Source: an uncultured Rhodopila sp. (GTDB taxonomy: Bacteria > Pseudomonadota > Alphaproteobacteria > Acetobacterales > Acetobacteraceae). Taken from it: a DNA stretch of 64,000 bases. Position numbers and translations under genes: made by a program. Shown piece by piece: positions 53,601 through 63,274 of the stretch. The stretch is from assembly GCF_903915725.1 (NCBI RefSeq), contig NZ_CAIWTY010000016.1, positions 1-64,000 of the forward strand. Direction: 5' to 3'. A model generated the notes under the pieces. It ran no database searches and was not told the origin of the DNA. It saw only the letters and a program-made list of their open reading frames with translations. Every line of letters begins with the position of its first letter. Position 1 is the first letter of the stretch.

Positions 53601-56132
53601 ATGTCAATTCCTCGTCTCGCCTCATCCGCCCGTTTCGATCCCGCCAATCTGTTCCGGCCCGCCTCGATCGCGGTCGTCGGGCTGGAATCGGAGGCCAGCG
53701 CCAAGATGCTGGCCAACCTTGCCGTCGGCGGGTTCAAGGGCGAAATCCACACGCTGCAAAGCATTTCGCAGCTTCCCAATGGCGTGAGCCTCACCCTGCT
53801 GGCCTTGCCGTCCGATCAGATCGGCGCCGCCATGACGGTGATGGCAGCCCGGGGCTGTTTCGCCGCGATCATCCCCGGTGAGGCCGACAACATTCGCGAG
53901 CATGCAACGCGCACCGGCGTCCGCGCCCTCGGCCCGCATTCGTTCGGGCTCGCTGTGCCGAAACTCAACCTGAACGCCACGCGTTCCCACATTCAGCCGC
54001 CCCACGGCCGGCTTGCGCTGGTGTCGCAATCCTCCGCCATCAGCCGCGCGGTGATCGACTGGGCGGAGCCGAACGGGGTCGGCTTCAGCCATATCGTCGG
54101 TGTCGGCAACAACCACGACATCGGCTACGGCATGGTGCTGGACTGGCTGTCGCGCGACCCGGACACCGGCGCCATCCTGCTGGATGTCCGGCGAATCAAG
54201 AACCATCGCCTGTTCCTGTCGGCCGCCCGCGCCGCGGCCAAGCTGCGTCCGGTGGTGGCGATCCGCGCCGGCCTGCGGATGATGAACGCCGACGGTGGCG
54301 CGGATCTGGCGTTCGAGGCCGCGCTGCGGCGCGCCGGGGTGCTGTGCGTGAACCGGCTGGAGGACCTGCTGGCGGCGGCCGAGACGCTGTCGCGCGCCAA
54401 GCCCGTCCGCTGCGACAATCTGGCGATCGTCAGCACCGCGATCGGGCCCGGGCGGCTCGCGCGCGACGCCGTGCTGCGCGCCGGCCTGGATTTGTGCGAC
54501 GACCAGACGATCAGTGAGCATGTGCCGGCGGACGAACTGGCCCCCACGGCGTTTCGCCTCGCCGCCCGCCCGGATGTCGGCGGCGTGCTGGTGATGCACG
54601 CGCCATCCGGACCGCGCGATGACGCGATCATTGCCAGCCTGACCGTGAAGCATCCGGAGCAGCGCTCGCCGATATTGTTCTGCGTGCTCGGCGAAAGCAC
54701 CGGCGCGTTGCACCGGGCGACCCTGATCCGCGCCGGATTGCCGGTCTTCGCGACTCCCGACCAGGCGGTGCGCGGCTTCGAGCATCTGGTGCAGGACCGC
54801 CGCAACCGCGCCGCCGCGCGCGAACTGCCGCCGAGCAAGGTCATGACGGTGGCGCCGGACAGCGCCTCGGTGAGTCGTATCTTCGCCCGGGTCCGTGCCG
54901 AAGGCCGCCTGGCCCTGACCCAGGACGAGTCGCTGAACGTACTGTCCGCCTATGGCATTCCGGTGGTGCCGACACGTGTGGTGTCCGGTCCGGCCGACGC
55001 CGCCGCGGCCGCCGATCTCGTCGGCTATCCTGTTGTGGTGAAGATGCGCGACATTGCCCGGCCGGGAACCCGGCCCGCGGGCGGTCTGGTGCTCGATCTG
55101 CTGGACGCGGCGCATGTGGCGACCGCCGCCCAGCTTCTGGCGGCACGAATACAAGGCGAGCAGGATCAGCGTGCCCTGCTGGTGCAGCATCAGGCCGGAC
55201 GCGCGCGGGAGCTTGCGATCCGCGTCTCGGACGGGGAGGGCTTCGGTCCAACGATCGCCTTCGGCTCCGGCGGCACCGCGCCCAATCCGCTGGACCGTGC
55301 GGTCGATCTGCCGCCGCTGAACCTGCCGCTGGCCGATGCGCTGATCCGCCGCTGCCGCAGCGGCGCGATGCTGGAGCGTCCGCTGCGCGACCGCCCGGCG
55401 GGCAGCGTCGACGCGGTGGCCGGGACCTTGGTCCGGGTCAGCCAGTTGATCCTGGATTTCCCGGAGATCAAGGTGTTCGACTTGCCGTCGCTGTTCGCCG
55501 AGCAGCACAGCGTGCTGGCGGCGGACGCGTGGGTGCAATTGCGCGACCTGGACGAGGCGCCGCCGCCGCTGGCGATTGCGCCTTACCCCCAGGAGTTGGT
55601 GACGTGCAGCGTTATCGGCGGCGAAAGCATGACGATCCGGCCGATACGGCCGGAGGACGCCGAGGCTCATGCCGCCTTCTTCAGCAGGTTGTCGCCGCAG
55701 GACGTGCGCTATCGGTTCTTCAGCGCGATCCGCGAATTGTCGCGCGAACAGATCGCCCGGCTGACGCAGGTCGATTACGACCGGGAGATGGCGTTCGTGG
55801 CGGTGCGCGACAGCACCGGCGAGACCGTCGGCGTGGTCCGGCTGGTCTGTGAGCCGAACGGACGCTCGGCGGAGTTCGCGGTGATCGTGCAGGCCGACAT
55901 GAAAGGCCGTGGCCTGGCGTCGGGCCTGATGAACCGGGTGATTGCCTGGGCGCGGACCAAGGGCCTGAGCGAGGTGACCGGCCAGATCCTGGCGGACAAT
56001 ACCGCGATGCTGGCGTTCATCCGGCACATGGGATTCTCCGTCCGCCGCATGCCGGACGATCCCGAGGTGATGGAGTCGAAGCTGGAGCTCGTGGCTGAGG
56101 CCGGTCAGGCCGATCGGCTTGTGCCGGCCTGA
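53601..56132 (+). CDS. Protein acetyltransferase: acyl-CoA synthetase (NDP-forming)-like/GNAT fusion (Pat family)
   Basis: The 843-residue protein has a CoA-binding Rossmann domain (FRPASIAVVG), a succinyl-CoA-ligase-like domain (VSQSSAISRAVIDWAEPNG, VGNNHDIGYGMVLDWLSRDP) and an ATP-grasp domain (about 440-650, YPVVVKMRDIARPG). A C-terminal GNAT domain (about 680-825, IRPIRPEDAEAHAAFFSRLS, GRGLASGLMNRVI) completes it. This is the architecture of PatZ/Pat lysine acetyltransferases that silence acetyl-CoA synthetase. The SHTG phospho-histidine loop of active NDP-forming synthetases is replaced by NADGGADLAFEAAL, so that half should only sense CoA esters. The start is the ATG giving MSIPRLASS; ATG 15 bases upstream is also possible. 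Confidence 0.88.
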   Translation: MSIPRLASSARFDPANLFRPASIAVVGLESEASAKMLANLAVGGFKGEIHTLQSISQLPNGVSLTLLALPSDQIGAAMTVMAARGCFAAIIPGEADNIREHATRTGVRALGPHSFGLAVPKLNLNATRSHIQPPHGRLALVSQSSAISRAVIDWAEPNGVGFSHIVGVGNNHDIGYGMVLDWLSRDPDTGAILLDVRRIKNHRLFLSAARAAAKLRPVVAIRAGLRMMNADGGADLAFEAALRRAGVLCVNRLEDLLAAAETLSRAKPVRCDNLAIVSTAIGPGRLARDAVLRAGLDLCDDQTISEHVPADELAPTAFRLAARPDVGGVLVMHAPSGPRDDAIIASLTVKHPEQRSPILFCVLGESTGALHRATLIRAGLPVFATPDQAVRGFEHLVQDRRNRAAARELPPSKVMTVAPDSASVSRIFARVRAEGRLALTQDESLNVLSAYGIPVVPTRVVSGPADAAAAADLVGYPVVVKMRDIARPGTRPAGGLVLDLLDAAHVATAAQLLAARIQGEQDQRALLVQHQAGRARELAIRVSDGEGFGPTIAFGSGGTAPNPLDRAVDLPPLNLPLADALIRRCRSGAMLERPLRDRPAGSVDAVAGTLVRVSQLILDFPEIKVFDLPSLFAEQHSVLAADAWVQLRDLDEAPPPLAIAPYPQELVTCSVIGGESMTIRPIRPEDAEAHAAFFSRLSPQDVRYRFFSAIRELSREQIARLTQVDYDREMAFVAVRDSTGETVGVVRLVCEPNGRSAEFAVIVQADMKGRGLASGLMNRVIAWARTKGLSEVTGQILADNTAMLAFIRHMGFSVRRMPDDPEVMESKLELVAEAGQADRLVPA

Positions 56133-56236
56133 CAATAAACCGGGATCGCGAGCGATTCCTCCGGCCATGCCGCCTCGTCACGCCGAGTGAGATCGGCGTG
56201 AACGCGTTGGGCATGCGCGACACAAGTTTGAATTGC

Positions 56237-56269
56237 GGCCCGCGATGCGCGAGAGAGCGCATCGCGGCC
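56237..56269. terminator. Strong hairpin between convergent genes
   Basis: GCGATGCGC and GCGCATCGC pair perfectly around a GAGAGA loop, and flanking GGCC/GGCC extends the stem to 13 bp with one bulged C. It lies between the ends of the acetyltransferase and PEP-CTERM genes, as expected of a bidirectional terminator, but no T-run follows on either strand. Confidence 0.4.
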
Positions 56270-56343
56270 CAGTGCTCAGTGCCGTGGTCCGCGGGCGATT
56301 TCGATTCCCCACACAAATGAGACGAGTGCGGTATTTGGAGCCG

Positions 56344-56889
56344 TCATCGCGCTGTGAAGGTGGTTGAGATCGCCTTACGGCGGCGCGCAAGACCGATCCC
56401 GGCAAACGCGATCCCGAGAAGTGCCAGGGTACCGGGTTCGGGAACTGCCGCCGGGACTGCCGAGATAGTCCAGGTGTTGGGACCGGAAGCATCATTGCCG
56501 GTTTCAGGATATGGAATATAGTTGTTCAGAGCACCAATCTCTTGACCTGATACGTCTAAGTAAAGTTGAGTGGCGGTTCTATCCTGGAACAGGAAGTTGT
56601 TTTGTGTGCCATCAAATGAAGCAACAGCCCCGCCGGGTTGCCATTCAGTCGACGTGGCCATGTGAAAGGCCAGCAGCGAACCGTTGCCGTTGAATGCGAC
56701 GCCATCGAATGATACGGAAATGTTCGACAGGCCGGTGATCAGGTTGCCATGGGCGGTTCCGTCAAAGGAACCAGTGACAACATCGCCGCTTGCGAAGTTG
56801 TCGGTGAATGTAAAAAGTGTATCTGCGTGTGCCGCTGAAGCGGCGAGGCTGAGCAGAGCGGCGCTGACGGACAATAGAAGACGGTTCAC
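56344..56889 (-). CDS. PEP-CTERM sorting domain protein
   Basis: The 181-residue exported protein has a signal peptide (1-22, ending AHA). A beta-rich passenger follows with NITGLSNISVSFDGVAFNG-like strands, then a C-terminal sorting signal VPEPGTLALLGIAFAGIGLA and the basic cluster RRRK. The motif directs cleavage by an exosortase and transfer to the envelope or exopolysaccharide. No exosortase or polysaccharide genes are in the window. The gene is less GC-rich than its neighbours. Upstream on its strand is TATAAT in an AT-rich patch near 56955, a probable -10. Confidence 0.9.
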   Translation of the reverse strand: MNRLLLSVSAALLSLAASAAHADTLFTFTDNFASGDVVTGSFDGTAHGNLITGLSNISVSFDGVAFNGNGSLLAFHMATSTEWQPGGAVASFDGTQNNFLFQDRTATQLYLDVSGQEIGALNNYIPYPETGNDASGPNTWTISAVPAAVPEPGTLALLGIAFAGIGLARRRKAISTTFTAR

Positions 56890-57163
56890 GGGACTATCCT
56901 TTGCCCGCCGGTGGGCGATGGTGTTTTCGAGTAGAGAGATCCTATGACAGTATTATATCAGTATAGGAGCAAAACGCTGTGACTGCCGTTCACCAAATCT
57001 CTACCACGCCGCTGCCGCGGGCCGCCAATCCCCGGTAACGTAAACTCGCACGGCGAGGGTCGAGCTCCGCCGTGGCGTGCCGCAATTTATGATGTATCCG
57101 CGTTGAGAGCCGGTTTAATACCAATCGGCAGTGACTTTGACCCATAGGCAGGACCGCTTCGAC

Positions 57164-57247
57164 CGTCATGGCGTGCGAAGGGCCACCATCTACGCGTTTG
57201 TTTGTGCGGGCAAAAGGCGTGGATGCCGACCTCCGTCGGCATGACGA
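57164..57247. repeat. Dispersed palindromic repeat, family B, copy 3
   Basis: The element begins CGTCATGGCGTGCG and ends CGTCGGCATGACGA, with the AAGGCGTGGATGCCGAC core shared with the copy at 41296-41405. The left inner arm is diverged (CATCTACGCG). It lies between the PEP-CTERM promoter region and the end of glnS; the rest of the 466-base gap shows only a further half copy near 57312-57325. Confidence 0.7.
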
Positions 57248-57355
57248 GGCGGCGCGGCCGAAGCGCCACCTTGCACGGCCGCGTTTGTGCTGTGGGAAGC
57301 TGGACGCCGCCCCGTCCGGGCATGACGTGGCGGAACGACGGCCGCCCGGCCGCAA

Positions 57356-59044
<1,689 letters not shown>

Positions 59045-59126
59045 GCCTCCGGCTCCAGAATTAAGGCCATGCCTATGTGATGCCGCGCCCCCGCTGAATA
59101 CAGGGGTGCGGCGTGGCGCGCATTCC

Positions 59127-60023
59127 CTACACGCCCCGGCGGGATTTGGCGACCAATGCGGTGCGCGGGCCACGGATTCTCTCGCGGTGTGCCGTGTAAA
59201 GACCGCTGGCGATGATGATCCCGGCACCCGTCAGGGTCCACCGGTCCGGCAGATTGCCGAACACCAGGTAGCCCAGGATGCTCACCCAGATCAGCTGCGA
59301 GTAGAAGAACGGCGCCAGCAGCGAGGCGGGTGCCAGCCGGTGCGCCAGGATGACGATCCATTGGCCGCCGGATGCGAGCACCCCCAACAGCAGCGCGAGG
59401 CCGAATTGCCGTCCCGTCGGCCATGCCGCGTCGAACGGCAGCATCACCGTCAGCACGGCGGCACCGATAGCGGCGGACCACAGCACGGTGGTCTCCGGCG
59501 CGTCGGAGATGGCGAACTTGCGAGTGATGATCAGCGTCAGCGCCCAGCAGAACGCGGCGCCGACACCGAACAGCGAGGCCGGCTCGAAGCCGCCTAAGCC
59601 CGGGCGGACGACCACCAGCATGCCCAGCAGCCCGGCACCGACGGCTACCCAGCGGCGCAGGCCGACGGTTTCGCCGAGCAACGGCACTGACAGGATGGTG
59701 ATCAGTATGGGCGAGAGGAAGTTGATGGTGGTCGCCTGCGCCATGGTCATCCGGCGCACGCCGTAAACGAACAGCAGCGAGGACAGTATGACGAAGATGC
59801 CTCGGGCAACCTGCAGGCCGGGATTGCGCGGACGCAGCGACCGGCGGGTCACGTTGCGGCAGAGCACCATGGCCATCGCCAGGAACAGCGCATAGCGGAT
59901 CCACAGGAACTCCGCGATCGGCAGGCTGGTGCTGAGAAATTTGGCGATGGTGTCGGAGGAGCCGAACAGGACGGTCGCGCCGACCGCCAGCACGATGGCC
60001 CGGATTGGATCGTCTGAAGACAT
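59127..60023 (-). CDS. EamA/DMT-superfamily transporter
   Basis: The 298-residue inner-membrane protein has ten membrane segments in two EamA repeats. The first ends TINFLSPILITILSVPLLGE and the second LLAPFFYSQLIWVSILGYLV, the conserved P/G-containing TM4/TM9 helices. Family members export metabolites such as amino acids, nucleosides or S-adenosylmethionine. Nothing in the sequence tells the substrate. It is 82 bases upstream of glnS on the same strand and could be in one transcript. Confidence 0.88.
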   Translation of the reverse strand: MSSDDPIRAIVLAVGATVLFGSSDTIAKFLSTSLPIAEFLWIRYALFLAMAMVLCRNVTRRSLRPRNPGLQVARGIFVILSSLLFVYGVRRMTMAQATTINFLSPILITILSVPLLGETVGLRRWVAVGAGLLGMLVVVRPGLGGFEPASLFGVGAAFCWALTLIITRKFAISDAPETTVLWSAAIGAAVLTVMLPFDAAWPTGRQFGLALLLGVLASGGQWIVILAHRLAPASLLAPFFYSQLIWVSILGYLVFGNLPDRWTLTGAGIIIASGLYTAHRERIRGPRTALVAKSRRGV

Positions 60024-60151
60024 GCGGGCTTATAACGGGGCGGTGGGGCGCATGCGACAGGATTAGCGTAGCTGAAGGCCGTCGCATGCCGACGCATCCT
60101 GATCGGACAACTCAGGTCGGGCAGCCGTCACCCTTGCCAGGCCAAGTCGAT

Positions 60152-60524
60152 TTACGTCGCCCGACGCTTCACTGCGTCCCGCGGTTCGGCGGTCCGCAGT
60201 TCCTCGATCAATTCAGGATGACTATCCAGCAACCGCAGAAGCTGGATTGTCGGGCCGCTCGGCTCGACGGCGCTCCGTTCATATTTATCAAACGCCCGCG
60301 TGCCGGCACGAAACACTTCGCCGGCCGCCCGCTGGGGTCAGCCGCAGCTTCTTGCGGATGCGCCGAACGGTTGACGGCGAGGGCAGCCCATCGGCCTGTT
60401 CCTTCAACACCCGCAGGGCATCGTCAGCCGCCGCCATGTCGGCGGCGACATGGACCGATTCGCCGTCGCCACCGGGGTACGATCCCGGCAGATCGACCAC
60501 CGCCACATGCCCGTTGTAGCGCAC
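60152..60524 (-). pseudogene. MqsA-like antitoxin gene with frameshift
   Basis: The N-terminal frame reads RYNGHVAVVDLPGSYPGGDG, SVHVAADMAAADDAL and VRRIRKKLRLTP. It then derails. After removal of one C from the CCCC run near 60330, the other frame continues QRAAGEVFRAGTRAFDKYER SAVEPSG, PTIQLLRLLDSHPELIEEL to a stop at 60152. This is the Xre-type C-terminal domain of MqsA/HigA-like antitoxins (RKKLxLTQ...AFxKYE...PSGPTIxLLRLLDxHPEL). The zinc-finger N-terminus and the toxin gene are absent, so this is an orphan broken antitoxin. A sequencing error in the homopolymer cannot be excluded. Confidence 0.75.
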
Positions 60525-60592
60525 CGTGAAAGCACGGGTGTCCCTCCCCCGCCAATCCCTGTACGCTCGCTGTGAACGTTCAGGGGACCGCG

Positions 60593-61552
60593 ATGCAGAC
60601 CCGCCCGCACCTGCTGTTTTGGACAGACTCGCCCGGCCCCTATGTCGACGCGATCACCACCGCCGGCCTCGCGGACAGGGTGACGATCGACACGCTCAGA
60701 CGCGGGCAGCCGCCCTCCGCGGCGCAGCGCGCCGACACCAACGTGTTGCTCGCGGCCGCCGTCCCCGCCGGCCTGCTGCCGCAGATGCCGAACCTGGCCT
60801 GGGCGCAATCCCTAACCGCGGGCGTCGAAGGCTGGCTCGCCCTGCCCGACCTGCCGCCCGGGCTGACGCTGACCTGCGCCCGCGGCACGCATCGGGAGTC
60901 CATGCCGGAAAACATCCTCGGCGCGCTGTTCCACATCACCAAGTCCTACGGGGCCATCGTCGAGGACCAGAAACAAAGGCTCTGGCGGCAGCGCGTCGCC
61001 ACACCGCTGAATGGCACGACCCTGGGCATTTTGGGCCTCGGCGCCATCGGGCAGGAGGTCGCGCGCCTCGCCACCGCGCTCGGCATGTGTGTCATCGGCA
61101 CCAAGCGGCGCGCCACCACGCTGCCGGGCCTGGCGGAGGTGTTTCCGCCCGACCAAACCGACACAGTGCTGGCGCAGTCGGACTTTGTTCTTTTGCTGCT
61201 CCCCGCCACGCCGCAGACAGAGAACTTCATCAACGCCGATCGGCTGAGGCGGATGAAGCCCGGTGCCTGGCTGCTGAACTTCGGCCGCGGCCAACTGATT
61301 AAGGACGACGATCTGATCGCCGCGGTCACCGACAAGACCATCGCCGGCGCGGTGCTCGACGTCTTCCGGCAGGAACCGCTGCCGCCCCAGCACCGATTCT
61401 GGACCACCGAGGGCATCGTCGTCCTGCCGCATATTGGCGGCCCGCATCCGCAGCGCGACAGCATCGTCGCCCGCCTGTTCGTCGAGAACCTTGGGCTGTT
61501 CCTCCAGGGCAAGCCGCTGAAGGAAGTCGTCGACCGCGCCGCCGGCTACTGA
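60593..61552 (+). CDS. D-2-hydroxyacid dehydrogenase
   Basis: The 319-residue NAD(P)-dependent oxidoreductase has the Rossmann motif LGILGLGAIGQEVARLA near residue 145 and the catalytic set Arg in NFGRGQLI, Glu in FRQEPLP and His in LPHIGGPH. The family interconverts 2-oxoacids and D-2-hydroxyacids (glyoxylate/hydroxypyruvate reductase, GhrA-like). AGGGGACC precedes the ATG; a GTG seven codons upstream is the alternative. It is divergent from the broken antitoxin, whose missing toxin would have occupied its 5' side. Confidence 0.9.
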   Translation: MQTRPHLLFWTDSPGPYVDAITTAGLADRVTIDTLRRGQPPSAAQRADTNVLLAAAVPAGLLPQMPNLAWAQSLTAGVEGWLALPDLPPGLTLTCARGTHRESMPENILGALFHITKSYGAIVEDQKQRLWRQRVATPLNGTTLGILGLGAIGQEVARLATALGMCVIGTKRRATTLPGLAEVFPPDQTDTVLAQSDFVLLLLPATPQTENFINADRLRRMKPGAWLLNFGRGQLIKDDDLIAAVTDKTIAGAVLDVFRQEPLPPQHRFWTTEGIVVLPHIGGPHPQRDSIVARLFVENLGLFLQGKPLKEVVDRAAGY

Positions 61553-61617
61553 CGCGCTGCACGCCGATCGGCCGCGCCGGCGCGTTCGACCCGGTCAGGG
61601 GCGCGGACGACCCGCCG

Positions 61618-61776
61618 CTACGCCACGATTGGACCCGGCGGCTCGTTGGACGGCGACGGATCGGGGATCTCCGGCGGCAGGCCGGGCGTCGGGTCCTCGG
61701 CCGGCCCGCCCGGCGCCTGCTCCGGCGGCGGGGCGGGAGGCGGCGACTCCGGCGGCCTGTTCGGTGGGATCGGCAT
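61618..61776 (-). CDS. Small proline-rich protein
   Basis: This 52-residue peptide, MPIPPNRPPESPPPAPPPEQ at the start and ending PSNEPPGPIVA, is about 45 percent proline with Glu and Gly. It has no signal or membrane segment and is expected to be unstructured. The AAGGAG ribosome binding site six bases before the ATG is among the best in the region and is the main reason to call it. Function is unknown. It is divergent from the next small gene. Confidence 0.55.
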   Translation of the reverse strand: MPIPPNRPPESPPPAPPPEQAPGGPAEDPTPGLPPEIPDPSPSNEPPGPIVA

Positions 61777-61897
61777 GGGTTCTCCTTCTGCTTTCGGGTG
61801 CTGAACGCGCACCGCCGCCGCGGGATGCACGCGACGCTTTCCCGGTGACGCCGAAAGGTGCAGATTGGAACCTAACCGAAATAGCCCCGAGGTCTGC

Positions 61898-62200
61898 ATG
61901 AGCAGCGATTCACCCATCCATGATTTTGTGCTGCCCCGCCTGGCGGCGCTGGTCACCGACACGGTCGCGGCCGGAGCCACGCGGGAGGTCGCGGTGGCGG
62001 TGATCATCGACCTGATCACCTCATCGCGCTTCGATACCGCCGCGCCCGATCCGCTGGCGGATTCGGCGCCGCACGCGGACTGGGACCGAACCGCGGATGC
62101 ACCCCTTATGGTCGGTGGCGTCATTCCCGTCGGCGCGCCGGCCATCGGTGCGCAGGACGAGGCGGATTTCGTCAGACCATTCAATCCGGTGCAAGAATAG
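61898..62200 (+). CDS. Hypothetical small protein
   Basis: The 100-residue soluble protein starts MSSDSPIHDFVLPRLAALVT and contains one amphipathic helix-rich half, then an acidic/Pro-rich tail ending FVRPFNPVQE. GAGG lies six bases upstream. The family is not recognised. It forms a divergent pair with the proline-rich peptide gene. Confidence 0.5.
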   Translation: MSSDSPIHDFVLPRLAALVTDTVAAGATREVAVAVIIDLITSSRFDTAAPDPLADSAPHADWDRTADAPLMVGGVIPVGAPAIGAQDEADFVRPFNPVQE

Positions 62201-62290
62201 CCATCGCGTCCGGCTGGCCTCCGCCACGCAGTTCAGCGCGGCGGCTAAGCTGAGGGCGGCAAGCGGCCGGCAGGACCGGTACGGCGTCGA

Positions 62291-62530
62291 TCAGGCGACA
62301 ACGTCCGCATCCGGGCGGTCAGTACCGTCTGATTGCTCGGTGCGCCATGTCCCGTTTTCATCCTGATACTCGATCTGCGTGGAGTCTCCCGGCACATGCT
62401 GCTCCGCGGCGACCCGTTTGGCCGCGGCCAGCGCCGCTGCGCGGGTGCGGAAAGGTTCGGAAAACACGTTCTCGAGCGTGTACGCCCAGCCGCCATCGTG
62501 TTGAACGACCTTGTAGTGAATTTTCGCCAT
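62291..62530 (-). CDS. DUF2188 family protein
   Basis: The 79-residue protein has MAKIHYKVVQHDGGWAYTLE, FSEPFRTRAAALAAAKRVAA and IEYQDENGTWRTEQ, the DUF2188 pattern of a small alpha/beta domain found in many proteobacteria, without known function. AAGGAGG lies directly upstream of two consecutive ATG codons; the second gives the better spacing. It is monocistronic. Confidence 0.8.
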   Translation of the reverse strand: MAKIHYKVVQHDGGWAYTLENVFSEPFRTRAAALAAAKRVAAEQHVPGDSTQIEYQDENGTWRTEQSDGTDRPDADVVA

Positions 62531-63274
62531 CATCGCCTCCTTCACCGCCGGCCATATTACTGTGGTTACCCGTTACGTTCAAAGGCCCCCCAGGGCCGCG
62601 GCACGACCTCCTTTGGGGGGTGGGGTTGGACCAAATGCTGTAAACCGGCGTCCGCCGGATTAGGCCAGGTTATAGTCCACCTTGACTTGGGGCCATTAAG
62701 CCTAGTCCGTCGATGCGGGCCAGGGCCATCCACCCGGCTGCCGGCGCCCGGATAGGGGCGAAATCGCCGGCATCGGCCGACCGGTTCACTGCGAGCAGGC
62801 GGGGTCTTAGAAATATGACGAAACATGCTGAAAGAAATATTAAGGAACCTTTTAAGTTACACGATGTGAATGCTCGGGCCGATTGCGCGATCCGGCTGCG
62901 GGCGCGGCGTGCATACGTCCGGCAAATTCGTTTTATTTTCATGAGAATCGCCTATTAAATAACCTTGGTTGAGAGCGATGCGAGCGCAAGCACCGTCCAT
63001 TTTATGATACTGCCGGGTGTTGGGGTTCCCCCGCGGGTCCAACCGTCCAAGGTTCGAGACTGGGTTGTATTATAATTTGTAAAAGGTTCCGACTTCATTA
63101 TTTCACCCTATATTGATTCGAGTCAATTATATTTCATGCCGCACGGCCTTGTATGAGCGGGCAAAACGCATCTATGATTCCGAAATTGTTACAGTTACTG
63201 CTAGGGACTGGTATGCCGATTTGCAACAAAATGCCGGCAATCCAGCCGCTACACAGCCAGAAAGGCCTCGCAAA
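62531..63274. other. AT-rich upstream region of the beta-helix gene
   Basis: This 744-base gap becomes markedly AT-rich from about 62800 to 63260, in contrast to the rest of the window. It contains TATAAT at 63071-63076 without a good -35 and an imperfect palindrome ATTGATTCGAGTCAAT at 63112-63127 (14 of 16 symmetric). No coding frame or tRNA is recognisable. The composition suggests a promoter-rich or transferred segment controlling the next gene. Confidence 0.45.

Noticed and set aside
63040-63075. tRNA-like GGTTCGAGAC string
   Set aside because: The T-loop-like bases are not flanked by a 5-bp T stem, and no acceptor or anticodon stem can be drawn around them.
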